Of a DNA stretch of 64,000 bases, positions 23,560-35,770 are shown piece after piece. How positions within the stretch are numbered: the first letter of the stretch is position 1; every line of letters begins with the position of its first letter. The DNA is from Deroplatys truncata. Lineage: Eukaryota; Arthropoda; Insecta; Mantodea; Mantidae. The notes below the pieces were generated by a model that worked only from the letters and a program-made list of their open reading frames with translations, made no database searches and was not told the origin of the DNA. The translations under genes were made by a program, and so were the position numbers. Where the stretch lies: contig CM060990.1 of assembly GCA_030765065.1 (NCBI GenBank), positions 278,345,341 to 278,409,340 on the forward strand, in the 5' to 3' direction.

Positions 23560-26500
23560 CGGCCTGTGACGGGTGGTTAAACAACGGCTTTTAAGGGGCT
23601 TCTCGGCAAGTAATGACGTTGACATTTATTTTTTACAGGAGGTGAATATTTGTAATATGGAGTTTTTATATGGCTTCGATTAGGGACCAACGTTGTTCTT
23701 GAGGGCTCCGGTACGGCGAGCGTTTATAGACAAGGCTTCCGGTTACACAGTTTTGAGTACCATCGTTCTGGTAGGGCTATTTCGGCGGTTTACGATAACG
23801 TTATATTCGTGAACATCTATGCCCCTGCTGGTAATAATAAACGAAAACAACGGGAAGATTTTTTTTCTGCAAGACCTGCTGACCTTCATGCTTGTCGGTG
23901 AAATTAATTGTACGCTGGCGGCCGAAGATCAGCGCGGAGCTTTTAATGGATCTATTACTTTGCAGCAGCTGTTGGAGCAAATGTGCTTGAAGGATCGCTG
24001 GCAGCATAAGCGTAATTCCACAGTCCAGTTTACCTTCCTGAGTTGCCAATCAGCTTCGAGGCGGGGCCACATTTTTATTCGTATATTCCGGCTGAACTTG
24101 TTACCACGGCTTTATCGTACGGAAATAGTGCCTATGGTATGCAGTGATCATAAGCACTCGTACGTGCCATTGAATCTACATCTATCAATCAGTGATATAT
24201 TGTAGAGGTAGATGTTACTGGAAACTCAACTGCTTGCTGCTTATGGATGAGGAAGTTCTGATAGATTTCCAGGATTGTTGGTGACGGTTGCGGGAATCCC
24301 TTCTGCTAGCACCGAATATAACCTCCTGGCGGGTGTGACAAGTCAAAGCTGCACTACAGTACTTCTTTTGTGTTGCAGCCTGCCGTCAAGCTGTGGCTAG
24401 GAGAGAAACCATGTACCATTAACTTCAAGCCCTTCAGGAGCCATACATACGCCAGATACAAGATGAAGATGTCCAGAATCCCTTGAGGGGGATCAAAGAA
24501 CACATAAAGGCTTGAAAGACATATGAGCTACGGGGGAGTTTGGCCAGAGTGTACTTGGCGGAAGTGGTGAATGGGAAAAAGGTGAGATTTTACCATCTGG
24601 CAAAGCAACGTGAACAGGGTCGCCGGAAGCTAATCACTTAACTAGATATATATGGACAGAAGATTTCCACTTCAGCCAGAATTCTTGTGAAGTGGCTTCT
24701 ACGTACAACGATTCTCCGTATTCACGAATTTCTCCAACAATGTGGAGGCGTATATGTCTGAATTTGTTCCAATTGTCCCGAAAGAGTTGCGGCAGGATAC
24801 GTAACCAATTTCGGGAGCAGAATTAGTGGATGTGGTCCAGTCGTCTAAATTGCATGCCTCCCTAGGACCTGATGGCCTGCAATAGGAATCTTACAAGCAC
24901 TGTTTGAGCTATATACAAAAGGAAGTACTTAAAGTCTTCCAAGGAAACGTGGACTGCAAGCTTTTGCCGCCGGCTTCCGCAGATGTGACAGTAGTTCAGT
25001 TTCAGAAGTGTGTTTAGCCAAGTAAACTGCAGGATTATAGAACGATCACGCTGTTGAACTGTGATTACAAATTATTTGTTAAAGTAATTAGTGCTCGAAT
25101 GCAGGAAATACTACCCTATACAATCAGCGTGTTCCAGGCTGCAGTACATAAAGGAGCGGCCATTCATCATACGTTAGCTATTTTGAGAGGCTGCATATTG
25201 CACTGTGCACAAGAACACAAGCCCGCTGCAGTAATTAACTTACATCTTGAGAAAACCTTCGAGAGCGTAGTTCACGAGGAGCTGTGAAAACGTTTGGCTG
25301 CTTTGAAAGTTCCCGACAAGCTCTGTAACCTTGTCAGAGCCCGTGTGATATTTCTTCGTATAAATCTTCTGTAATGGGTATCTAACAGTTGCTATACTGG
25401 TTAAACGCTCCGTACGACAAGGTTGTCCCATGTCCATGATATTGTTTGCATTGTATGTTGAGCCCATGCTTTGAAGACTGCAATTTAATCTTACAGTATG
25501 GGCAGTGAATTGCCTGTACTCTAATGTCAAGGAAACGAATTACTGTAAGAACCTACTCCATTATATCACTGTAATGGCTACTACACCGCACGATGTTATC
25601 CGACTATAAGATTGTTTATAGTAATATGAGAAAGTCCAATATATTACCAATTGGTTTAAAGCCTCCGGATATATCAGTTTTAGGCATACCTATTGTGCAG
25701 CGTACGAAGGTTCTGGGGATCTACTTCAGTAACAACAAGACGGACATGAGGGAATACAACTGAACGTCTAGTATTAATGTCTTATGTGGTATGATGTATC
25801 ATCAAAAAACCAGCATGCTGAATTTGGTATAATGTGTATGGTTTTGTAACAGCTTTACACTGAGCAGATATTGGTTTATTTTGTCTGGGCGGGAAAGCTC
25901 TATCGCATTGCGCGTACTCAACTACGTCTCCCTAAGAACCAAGGTAGCTGGGGATTACTAGAAGTGGCCCTCAAACCTTGATACTTAAAACGCTCCTGCT
26001 TGCCCTGAGTAGTCAAAGTGGCCCTGTGGACATCAAGCTACAATGAACATACACGTCGTTTTGTAGTCAGGACAAACGTGACAACATTCCCCAGATGTTA
26101 CGTTAAATATATCATGCTTTGGACCAGTAATAACCTGAGGAAGGTAAGAATGGTGACTTTCGCAATGTGAAGAATTGTTACGTTTTTCTTGCTTGAAATG
26201 CTACATTTACCCCTCATTCACAGTTGAAATACCTACAACTGCCTTGGAAGCGCATTTGGAAATGTTTTGGCTTTCCGCAGATTAACTCCGAATGGATATC
26301 GGTAACGTTTGAAATTGTAAATGAAGTTCTTCCAATAGCAGACAAACTACATCGCCAAAGGATGGCTATCTCCCAAAGTTTCCCAATTTGCAACGCCGCA
26401 GATTCACTTCCGCATCGAGTAATGGAATGTTCCGGTAAAGCTGCGATATGGACTTGGGCTTTAGGAAAATGACATACCCAGATATCTAACCGCTGGAATT

Positions 26501-26590
26501 CTCAATAATCCCATATTTTACATTTGAATCTACCTAAGGTGAGCCCTCCTTGTATAATTCCCTTCTCTGGCTGATAATGGGTACTTTTAC
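23560..26590 (+). pseudogene. Non-LTR retrotransposon ORF2: endonuclease, reverse transcriptase, C-terminal zinc region
   Basis: Endonuclease pieces in order: FSASNDVDIYFLQEVNICN (about 23600-23660) carries the metal-binding QE. IFVNIYAPAGNN lies near 23805-23840, GEINCTLAAEDQRGAFNG at 23900-23950 and QFTFLSCQSASR at 24025-24060. This is the apurinic-type nuclease of LINEs. Reverse-transcriptase pieces: SLGPDGLQ (24860-24885), LQDYRTITLLNCDYKLFVKVISARM (25029-25105), INLHLEKTFESVVHEEL (25237-25287, Asp changed to His in the first catalytic box). In the second catalytic box the two aspartates are gone (HYITVMATTPHDVIRL, about 25555-25605). A C-terminal ICNAADSLPHRVMEC segment (26391-26435) is the usual Cys/His tail. 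Many stops, no poly-A found. Confidence 0.8.
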
Positions 26591-26853
26591 GTGGTTTCAA
26601 ATGTTGGACAATTCAGCTGTTTGTATGCTGCTTCACCTACGACAATTTTTGCGTGCTGAGAGATGGAAAATGATCCAGCAACAGAGAACAGGGCCACTCC
26701 AGTCTTGGACATTTCAAATATAAGATAATAACAAAATAGAATTAATTGTTCTTTCACACAAGCCGTGTGTTCCAATAACAGAATGGTAATACAATTTTCA
26801 AATTTTGCCAGCATTCTGTCCTTCCTTTCATGACTTTATGGTGTAAAAACTAA

Positions 26854-26888
<35 letters not shown>
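26854..26888. repeat. (AAT)n microsatellite
   Basis: About a dozen perfect AAT/ATA triplets. Confidence 0.95.
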
Positions 26889-26889
<1 letters not shown>

Positions 26890-27059
26890 CTAAAATATCG
26901 TGATAAACCTAAAAAAGTAGAACTACTATTTTAGTTGAAAATATGAGATTTTATTTCTTTATGAAAGAAATAAAAAATAAAAAAGTATTTTTAGACAAAA
27001 AGATCTCTGTGTGTGTCTGTCTGTGTATGTGTGGATCATTTTATGTGTGTATCTGTATT

Positions 27060-28000
27060 TATGTCTACCTGAAGAGCATAAGTCAGCGACGAAAAGTCGG
27101 TTAAACACCAAACTTAGTGTTTTTTAAGTTCAACGTTCTCCAAGGATGAATCGCAAAGCTTTTTAAGAAAATTCCCCCACCCAAACTACCCCTTGAATGA
27201 AAAAGATGTCCTTATTTTTAATTTCCTCAAAAATGGCTTTGACGATTTTGATTATAATACTATATATTTTAGATATTTGCATGAAAAATGAAATATGTAT
27301 CTTAAATGTTTTGGGAATAGCCTGTGCAGCCTTCTTCATTCTGAATGAATTTTGCATTGTTAGACAAAATCTTACTATACAAATAAGGTATATCTCATTA
27401 AGGGAGACGATGTATGTCAAATAAAAGTTTTTGTGGCGTTAAGGAATTCTGAGATATTCTTTGTTATTAGTTTGAATTTTCAGATACTTATGCTGTTTTC
27501 AAGTGACAAGTCGCTATTCGTTGTTTTTCGTGGTCATGCAAGGAACACGGAATTGCAAAGCCGTTCCATAGCGTCCGCATTTAAAAATGGACTATTTTAG
27601 CCTACTCTATGTTTCTTATACCTGCAAGAAATATAATGTAATGAAAGTGTATCTCCATTAAAAAGAATTGGATAGAAAATAGCTTTCGTAAGAATAGTTT
27701 GTGGAAGAGTGAGAAGAGAAATTAATGTGAATGCAACACATCAGACTTTTTTCTCCTTGTCATGGAAGGAACATGAATTTTAAGGCCATCACTCACGTAG
27801 CAATCCGTTTTTAAGTCTTGACTATCGCTTTAGTCCATTGTATTCTCCTTACATCGAAAAGTATAAATGTGTAATGCAAGTTTACGTAGATTAACAAGAA
27901 GGAGATAGAAGAATAAGCTTTTGTAAGAATAGTTTGTAGAGGTCACACAAAAATACACTATAGTGTGTAGAAAAATCATGTCAATATAAAATATCACATT
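27060..28000. repeat. Copies of a dispersed repeat family
   Basis: 27090-27200 (CGACGAAAAGTCGG, CGCAAAGC, CCCCCACCCAAACTACCC) is a diverged copy of 2550-2660 and 4015-4130. 27600-27760 and 27850-27990 are two direct copies of a unit with AGAATAAGCTTTTGTA-like sequence, also related to 2930-3010. No coding motif is shared by the copies. Confidence 0.5.
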
Positions 28001-29460
28001 CTTTGTTTAAAGTACTATCCGTTTTTCTTTTTAACTTCAGCACATATTGCATATTATTTTTATTCAATTAAATATTTCAACGCTTTAATTTATAATGTAA
28101 GGATTTTGGTTAACGAAGCATAAACTCATTACCAGTTTATACATGGAAGTTTTATCTTAATCCTTTTGCTTTATTTTTATTGTAAAACAGACTTCCGTTA
28201 TAAAATATTTTTTCTTTGGGATCACTCCTGCAAAATGTTAGCCTATCATCGGCATATCCTCTTAATGCAGTTATGAAACCAATCATAACATCTTTGTTAA
28301 TAGGAAGAATTTTAATGTAGACTGTACGGTATAATATTAAGCTTCCAGATAGTTACAAAGGACATGAGAATATCAGAGAAAATTCTGAGCCCAGTATACT
28401 GAACTAAAAAGCAGTTAAGCTGATTGAACGGAGTTGTTACTAGTAAAACATTTTGTTTTAAAGTATGCCAAAAAATAAACATATATTAGCATATTTTAAC
28501 AAGAATTCGATATGTTTTAAATTAATTATAAGCAACGCATTAAGTGTATAGTTGAATTTGTGTGTTCGAAAATGAAGGATAAAAAAGCTCAAAGAAGACA
28601 TTGCAAGGATCATGAATCAAAGGAGATATCTACTTCAGTAAATAGTAGTTAAACTGAATGTCGTTATCATTATTCAATCAGCGCACTAATTATACGTTTG
28701 TTTGATTGCTTTGAGGCAGTATTTTTAACACTGGAATAATTCAATTAAATTATATAATATGTAAATTCAATAACAGCCCGCCTTGAAGCAATATGTATGT
28801 AATAATTTATAAAAATGTATGTAACAGTCATTGCATATGCTTATATTATTGTAAACATGTTCAATAATGTTATGTGAATACGTTACATACTTTAATAATG
28901 TAAGAGCTGTGAGAATAATAAGTTTAAAGTTGCTAACAATGAGGTAACAACGAGGTAACCTTGAGGCAATAATGAGTTTGAGAGTTTGAATGCTACTAGT
29001 CATTATTAGAGTAACGATAATATAAATTCTGTGACAGTTTAAAAAATAGCCAATCAACAGCCAGAAAAAGCTTTAATTAAATGTAGGTATTCTATTGGAC
29101 TAGAATTAGCCAATCAGAGACTTGAAATACAGAAGCTTACGGGTTTTGACGGTTGAAATATGTTCAGTTGCCTGCAGACCTTGGTAGTGACCGGATGGAA
29201 GATGTGTTCTCTAAAGAAGTATTACGTATTCGTGTGAATCGTAAATGTGTTTACGCGTTAACAAAGTGCAAGTTTTAAATTGAAGAATCTCATAGCTCTT
29301 AAAATCACTGTAGTGCTATTTACTTTGTGTCAAGGATTAATAAAAAGAAGTGAATTTAAACTTAAAACCTGTGTAATCCTACATTCTTGTCGCACCACGC
29401 CCTGATTAAGAGAAACGTGTCTCTAAAACAATACTGAAGCAGCCGAGGCAAACATAAACA
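28001..29460. other. no gene recognised
   Basis: Very AT-rich. 28790-29390 has a vaguely LTR-like layout (TGTATG start, AATAAA-like signal at 29338, ...CCTACA end) but no convincing target duplication, so it is not called. Confidence 0.4.
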
Positions 29461-29499
29461 TAAATACTATCTATAGAAGCAGTTTAATAACAAAGTTAA

Positions 29500-29830
29500 G
29501 TAATATTTTTTTTAAACTTGGAGTGTAAGAACAAAAAATACATCTTCAAATCAGCTCCTCATACGTAGCAGCATATTACGTAACTAAATATTACGTAACA
29601 AACAATCTTCTTCAAATTAACGCCCAAAGCGTAGTGCAAACTTCAACAACAAAACACTTTCTTAAATTGGTTTCTCAAGCGTGGAAATAAATAAATAACT
29701 CCAACAACAATAAACTACAACAGCTGAAGAACAATACTTCTTTAAGTTGGCTTCCCAAGCGTGAGGCTAATAAATTACGTAAATAAATTAAGTAAACAAA
29801 ACACTACTTCAGCTTTTATCGTTCAGGCAT
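29500..29830 (+). repeat. Degenerate ~80-bp tandem units
   Basis: A block of the type CTTC(T)TTAAATTGG, then C(T)CAAGCGT, followed by AAATAA/ACAAC-rich filler, recurs about four times (near 29540, 29610, 29665 and 29740). Confidence 0.5.
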
Positions 29831-30225
29831 ATAGTTGGTTTGTTCCATTTATGTACACCTTTAATATCTTAGGTCACATCACCGGCTTTGACTACGAAAA
29901 CACTATCCGTCGATAATGATGTTCACTGTTTAGATTTGGCTATTGTGGCGTTGTATTACCGTAGACTTTTGTAGTTACAACTTTAAACATATGCTTATAT
30001 AAAACACCCTCAACAAGAAATCGAACACAAAACCTCTAGTTCAAGAAGCCAAAACGTTGACTATTCAACCACGGAGACGGTGTTTGCGCTTTTTGTTTTC
30101 ATTATACATTTATTTTCCTTTTCGACTATATCAGTGGCTTACGTTTTAATTGACACAGATATATCTGATAATGTGTTAAACATTGCCTATAATTACAGAA
30201 TACGTTAGTGTACGTTAGTTTTATA
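29831..30225. other. no gene recognised
   Basis: Unique-looking AT-rich sequence up to the target duplication of the SINE. Confidence 0.4.
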
Positions 30226-30239
30226 ATGCCCTTAAAACA
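30226..30239. repeat. SINE target-site duplication, left
   Basis: Identical 14-bp copy of 30618-30631. Confidence 0.85.
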
Positions 30240-30617
30240 TTCATTCATTCATTATCTGTTTACCCTCCTCTTATGTAGGACTTACACCCCCCAGGACTTA
30301 CAGGCGGGTGCCTGGGGTCAGAGGCCCGTCGAGGAGCAGACACTTATGGATCAGACAGAACAGCCAGGATGGGTGATCAGCCCGATGCCTGGTATGGGAT
30401 GAAGGAAGTGGATGAGACGAAATGATGGTGAAATGAATGAAAGGAAAGGTGATGATGGAGCAGTTGGTGGAATGAATGGCGGGGGAAACCGGACAACCCG
30501 GAGAAAACCCGCCCAGACGCCGCTTCGTCCACCACAAATCCCACATGCAGCTCCCTGGGATTGAACCCTGGCCGCCTCGGTGGGAGGCGAGCAGTCTAAC
30601 CACTCGGCCACGGCGCC
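30240..30617 (-). mobile_element. tRNA-derived SINE with 14-bp target-site duplication
   Basis: On the minus strand the element starts with a tRNA-like head. The A box TGGCCGAGTGG and B box GGGTTCAATCCC sit at tRNA spacing, and the overall look is Ser/Leu tRNA type. A conserved GC-rich body follows (GGGTTTTCTCCGGGTTGTCC) and then a short (GAAT)n tail, seen as ATTC at 30240-30252. It is bounded by ATGCCCTTAAAACA at 30226-30239 and 30618-30631. The intact duplication suggests a fairly recent insertion. Confidence 0.85.
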
Positions 30618-30631
30618 ATGCCCTTAAAACA
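30618..30631. repeat. SINE target-site duplication, right
   Basis: Identical 14-bp copy of 30226-30239. Confidence 0.85.
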
Positions 30632-31589
30632 ATGTTTATAAATACGAAATGTATTCTCAGACACTCGTTTTAATTGATTCTTACTTAAGAAGCCCTGAAT
30701 CACAAGGCAATAAACATAAATATTTTGTTTAGTTATTTTGGTTTCTATAATTAAATTTCTAAGGCAGAAAGAAGCCCGTGCCATGTAAGGAGTATTTATG
30801 AATGACTCAAATAACCGACACCTAACATTCGATATTTTTCTTCCCAAATATTATTCCATAATAAAATCTTAATTTGGCACTTTGTGTGCATTATCTTAAT
30901 ATCGGCCTATGCCTTCAAGACTGTATACGTTTGCAGCAATTACTCTCAAGAATCGGAGCGTGGTATAATTTTATGGTGAAAACAAGAGGAAACTAGTGAA
31001 TAAAGTATGGGTATTTTAGAGTGTGGAAACTGACAAGAAAGATTACTGCCAAGGCTGGGACAGATCTTAGGCTTTCGATGTCTATACCACTGCGCTAAGA
31101 AGGCGATGTGACGGATTGCGCATTAAACCTTGCCATCTCAATCATATCACTCTGTACAGCTTTATGGCAACTTAAATGTTTAAAAAAACAGAATACCCTT
31201 CTAACATGTAACTAACATATTTCTCGTTTCTTAAACGCGAAATAGTTGCTACGAAAGCAGCACCTACTCTTTCTCATCGATCCACTTTTTTTATTAATGC
31301 TACACAACCTGATAACACGCAGTAAAAACGATTATGTCAGCCACGATCTTCGGGGTGTACCAAGGTAGCAAAGAGGTTAAGCGGGTTCTCGGGGTACTTA
31401 ATTCGCCTTCTGTACTAGACCTAGATAAATAGATATCGCCCTGACCTAGCTTGAACTAGCATACCGTATAACATTTCTCAAAAGCTTGGTTTTGCTTACA
31501 TCAATGGACTCGTTGAATTTAGACTACCTACTTGTGTTCACCTAGCTCACAGACCAGCTTGTAATTGAAATGTAGAGTTAGTGCCTCTC
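30632..31589. other. no gene recognised
   Basis: No long frame or repeat motif that I can identify. Confidence 0.4.
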
Positions 31590-32262
31590 TACTGAGTGAG
31601 GTGGCGACGGGGTAAAGTGAGCGATTCTCATTCGCGAGGTCCCGAGCTAGATTCCCGGCTACCTCGCATTCGTACCCATGGGTTTTTCGTGCTTTTCTCG
31701 GGTCGATACGCGAATGCTGGGTTGGTTAATCTTCTACTACGATTCTCCTGCCCCCATTTCCTGGACCCCTCATCTACTTTGTCATATATTACAGAGTTGT
31801 AGGACCAGGCGATGGTGTTCGGCGGATTGTAGCTGGACGGTGGCTGTGCGCTCTGTGGAAGTTTCATCCTGATTCGTCAAGGGACTGGTCCGCTGGAACC
31901 CGCCTCTGGGTGCTTTCGAGTGGGGGCTCCTTCCGGAGATCCCCAGAGGCTCGGTGTCCAATAGAGTGGGTTGGCGCTGCGTTGGGGGCGTCATATCTGA
32001 AAACATTAGGTACCCGTCTGTGCTTGCGCCTATTATCACCCGGATCTGGACGCCCTTTGGGTCTCTCCCCTCATTCCTCCCTCGCGGTGGAAGCAAAATG
32101 GGCCGTTGTGGCGTACTTGCGGTGCTCTGCCCCGGTTTCGGGGGCCCCGTCTGTTCGTCCGTACCTTACATTAGTGCTTCTCTCATTATTTCAATGCACT
32201 ATATATGGTACATTGGCATGTTAAACGTAGAACTCCAGTCGGGGGAATAACCTTTTTACCTC
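31590..32262 (+). mobile_element. tRNA-derived SINE-like element, about 670 bp
   Basis: A tRNA-like head at about 31598-31668 begins GAGGTGGCGACGGGG and closes with GCTACCTC. It has an A-box-like TGGCGACGGGG and a B-box-like GCTAGATTCCCGG, and the ends can pair. It is followed by 590 bp of GC-rich sequence without coding signs, ending near GGCATGTTAAACG and CCAGTCGGGGG. Composition differs strongly from the AT-rich flanks. It is long for a SINE, and I found no target duplication, so it may be compound. Confidence 0.55.
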
Positions 32263-32388
32263 GATAAAATTTCGTGTATATTTCATTTCACCAGTAGCGG
32301 CTGTATGCTTTTGATTTTAATAGTACATACATTTTAGAACTAGCCTCCGAATACAGTATCTTTTTCTCAGTCGCTCCCGTAGTGCTGT

Positions 32389-32394
32389 CCTTAG
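32389..32394. repeat. Polinton target-site duplication, left (CCTTAG)
   Basis: Identical to 50107-50112. Length 6 bp is the family standard. Confidence 0.9.
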
Positions 32395-33079
32395 AGTAAT
32401 AATAAGATGGGGCTTCGGAGCCGCAAACAGATGCCGCCGATTAATAAGATGTGTCAGATAAGCCTTCACTTATGCCACAGGCCTTGCCACCTCTTTGTGT
32501 GTTACTCCGACACCGCCCGCCCCCTCCCTCCTTTGTGTCACAGCTAATGGAGGTGTCATGTAGCTATCAGATTTGATTGACAAGGGTTTGATAACGATCG
32601 TCCATGTGTAATATTACCTCGCTTCAAGCTTTTGCCATCCTCTAGTTCTCTCAGTCGTGTGCCACCACACCCCGTAAATCGATGGAAGAGGTTTAGGCCA
32701 CAAAGACGCCGACTTTAAAGTTTAATTGAGCGTACATGTAAGTATGCGTTTACAAATGTTTTGACACCCTTTGGCGGTATTTTTCCCGACACAGGAAGTC
32801 CCCCTCCCACTCCTTGGTGTGGGTGAAGTCCCCGACGCTATTTTTCTAAATATCCGGTCGCGTGGGCTAGATTGATTCATATAATTAAGTGTATATTCTC
32901 TAATAGTATATTAAATTTGCCTCCTAATGAATTTAATTGAGGTAATAATTGATTACATGTGTAATGACATGTGGCTTGACTTCAGATATTTAAACGCTAA
33001 CAAAGGCTATATCGCCCTCTAGCGTCTTGGATTCTCGGTATCACGTACTCCAAAGGGCTGGACGCAGGCCGTTGATCGA
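32395..33079 (+). repeat. Polinton left terminal inverted repeat, 685 bp
   Basis: Matches the reverse complement of 49300-50106 from the terminal AGTA inward to GGACGCAGGCCGTTGATCGA. Substitutions and small indels are scattered over the whole length. Confidence 0.9.
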
Positions 33080-33162
33080 TTAATAATTTAATTCCAATTG
33101 AGTATTTTTGATTGATACTTATAAAGAGTTGATGCCAATAAAGTAGCTCGCTCAGCTGCAGA

Positions 33163-33618
33163 CACTCGAGGTAAAGTACAGGCGGCCTTCAAAACATGCA
33201 TTTCCTGTGGAATAAGGTATTCCAGGAGGGGAACTTAAAACATACGATGTCGAAAACTATGTTGAGTACTCTAGCGGAGATTCTAACCATGGACACTTCA
33301 AATATAAATTTGATATTTGTTTAAAGCTTTTTCTAAAAATGATGTTTTCAAGAAGTGAAATCATATATCCTGAAATACAGTACTTATCGTAAATGTAAAC
33401 AATATGGGCCGGAGGATTTTAAAACATAGGGGCACTCGAGGTAAAATACAGGCGGTCTTCAAAACATGCATTTCCTCTGGAATAAGGTACTCCAGGAGGA
33501 GAACTTAAAACATATGATGTAGAAAGGCGTATTGGATAACCTAGCAAGGGATCGAACGACGCGCGCTTCAAATATAAATTTGATATCCGTGTTTAAAAGC
33601 TTTTTTTCTAAAAATGCA
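33163..33618 (+). repeat. Two direct repeats, period 270 bp, inside left end of Polinton
   Basis: 33163-33345 and 33433-33618 share CACTCGAGGTAAA-TACAGGC, CATGCATTTCC, TCCAGGAGG-GAACTTAAAAC and CAAATATAAATTTGATAT. Confidence 0.8.
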
Positions 33619-34260
33619 CGCCAGCGGTCTTCGAGAAGATGCGCCAGCGAGTTATACCGTTGTTTAAACACCCCTGCCAGATACGTTGTATACTCCTGAG
33701 GTGGGTAAATCTGACCTCCGAAATTCCGCTTTCAAAGATATTCAGACCCATAGCGGGTCTTCCCACCTTAATGGCCCCTGGATTTCCAAACAGTTCACTT
33801 CGATTTTCAGGAATGCGATAACATCTCCACACACCTTGAATGCTGACATGTGACTCGAGATGTAAGGATCGAAATCTGATCGGTGATATTTGATACTGAA
33901 TGACAATAAAGTTGAGCGTGGAATTAAAAAAAACATTGAATGCCGCCTGGAATCGAACCCTGAATTCAAGCGATACAAATGCTTTATGAATAAAGAAACG
34001 TAGATGTGTATTGCATGCTCTGGATCTATTTGTTTAATGAATTCTTATTTGTCTAAAAAGACCATACTTATAAGGAAACCTCTCTACACTCACCATTATG
34101 GATACATGAAGACGGCAATCCCCTAACCTGTTTAGACGCGTTTATTTATGAAATGTACCCTGTGCGAGACTAGCTTCCCTCCATGACTCCTTAGAAAAGT
34201 TGTTTGTACTCGATGGGGGTGGAGCAGCCAATCAGATCAATTTATTTTATATCGTCACGC
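33619..34260. other. Unassigned Polinton left-end sequence
   Basis: No gene I can support. A minus-strand frame (33608-33832) containing NPGAIKVGRPAMGLN looks coding-like but I do not recognise it. 33940-33990 (minus) has a B-box-like GGGTTCGATTCC, perhaps a tRNA-derived fragment. Confidence 0.3.
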
Positions 34261-34295
34261 CTTCCGCTTGAAGGTTTTTATATGGCAAAAGAAAT

Positions 34296-34305
34296 TTTAT
34301 AAAGG
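34296..34305 (+). promoter_or_regulatory. TATA-like box upstream of the exon-repeat gene
   Basis: TTTATAAAGG lies about 100 bp before the presumed ATG at 34405. A second TATA-like sequence (TTTTTATATGG) is 20 bp upstream. Confidence 0.4.
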
Positions 34306-35184
34306 AGGCTGCTTCTCCAGCAATTTTCCCACTGTCTTACGTGATCTCGTCGAGCTAAGTACTGTTCATGTTTTACATCGCTCCGCGAAATTTATTCAAA
34401 CATCATGTCTGGTAAGTTGTAAAAAAAACTTCATTTACTTTAAAAGTTAACTTATTACTCTCTGCAGGTAATTTATAAATGTGTTACTTCTTGTTTTTTT
34501 AATGTCAGGCATTTATATACAAATAGTTGAACTTTCTACAGTTAATAGCTAGCTGTGTGAATTTCATTTTCTTAAATGCAAACAGTTTAGTTAAGTATTA
34601 CTTTTTAAGCAAACTTATTAATCTATGTGTTTATATACGGGATTTTTAGCGATGAATTATATTAATTTCTAGAGAAAAATACAATTATTTGAATATCTTC
34701 ATAACGTTTTGCTTTTTTAGAATATTACAAAAAGTCTGTTGTGCGAATTTCATTTTCCCTAATGCTTTCATTTAGTGAAATCTTTCAGTCTGTTTGCATT
34801 ACTTAAAGGAGATATTTCCATGACCGTGTTGAATAATAAACGTTCTTTATATGCAATAGAAGTTTCTTTCGAGTTAAATACACCGACATTTCTGGGTATG
34901 TAAGCTATTCACAATAAAGTAAATTAACTTAAACATATGGCTTGTCTTTAAAAATAAAATCTGATGCGTAAATTACTTACGATTTCAGCATTTGGTTCTG
35001 ATAATCTATCGGCAGCTTATAACCAGGTCCAGTAAGATACTTACCGCCGGCTGCTGGAAGAGTCTGTAAATAACAGGATTCAGGTACCCAATGATCAGGA
35101 ATGGGGCTCTACCTCATACATGCAGCAACCACCGAATAGTAAGAATTCTTCAGCGTTTTATTAACATCTTGTATACACGCTATA

Positions 35185-35220
35185 TTATTATTGTTATTAT
35201 TATTATTATTATTATTATTC
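35185..35220. repeat. (ATT)n in intron 2 of the exon-repeat gene
   Basis: ATT triplets directly before the CCAG acceptor. Similar runs lie at 35427-35475 and 35717-35770 in introns 3 and 4. Confidence 0.9.
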
Positions 35221-35426
35221 CAGGGGGCGGTCTTTATTTCGGTGGAGGGATGTTGCACCCCGTGCCCGCTGCACCAGCTGTCTACAATACGTCTGCTGCA
35301 CCATCTGCATTTAATACTATTCAGGCACACAATCATCAGGGGTGGGGCTCTGCCTCATACATGCAGCAACCACCGAATGGTAAGAGTTCTTCAGTGTTTT
35401 ATTAACATCTTGTACACATGGTATAC

Positions 35427-35475
<49 letters not shown>
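35427..35475. repeat. (ATT)n in intron 3 of the exon-repeat gene
   Basis: About 16 ATT triplets immediately upstream of the acceptor. Confidence 0.95.
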
Positions 35476-35476
<1 letters not shown>

Positions 35477-35709
35477 CAGGGAGCGGACTTTATTTCGGGG
35501 AGGAAAGTGCCATCCCATTTACGCTGCACCATCTGTCTACAACATGTCTGCTGCGCCATCTGCATTCATTGTTATTCAGGCACACAATCATCAAGCATAG
35601 GGCCCTGGCTCATATATGTAGCAACGAACAAGCGGTAAGAATTCTTCAGTGTTTTTTTAAAATTTAATGTAACAATTCATATTAACATTTTCTACACATG
35701 CTGCTATTA

Positions 35710-35770
35710 TTAATATTACTTTATTATTATTATTATTATTATAATAATACTAATTAATATTATTATTATT
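35710..35770. repeat. Interrupted (ATT)n in intron 4 of the exon-repeat gene
   Basis: ATT-rich with interruptions, again ending at a TTCCAG acceptor. Confidence 0.85.

Noticed and set aside
28793-29386. Solo LTR of a BEL/Gypsy type element
   Set aside because: TG...CA-like borders can be chosen, but there is no target duplication, no primer-binding site and no partner LTR.
35091-35667. Unspliced long plus-strand frames through the ATT runs as proteins
   Set aside because: They read poly-Ile or poly-Tyr through microsatellites; the spliced reading joins the duplicated exons in one frame.
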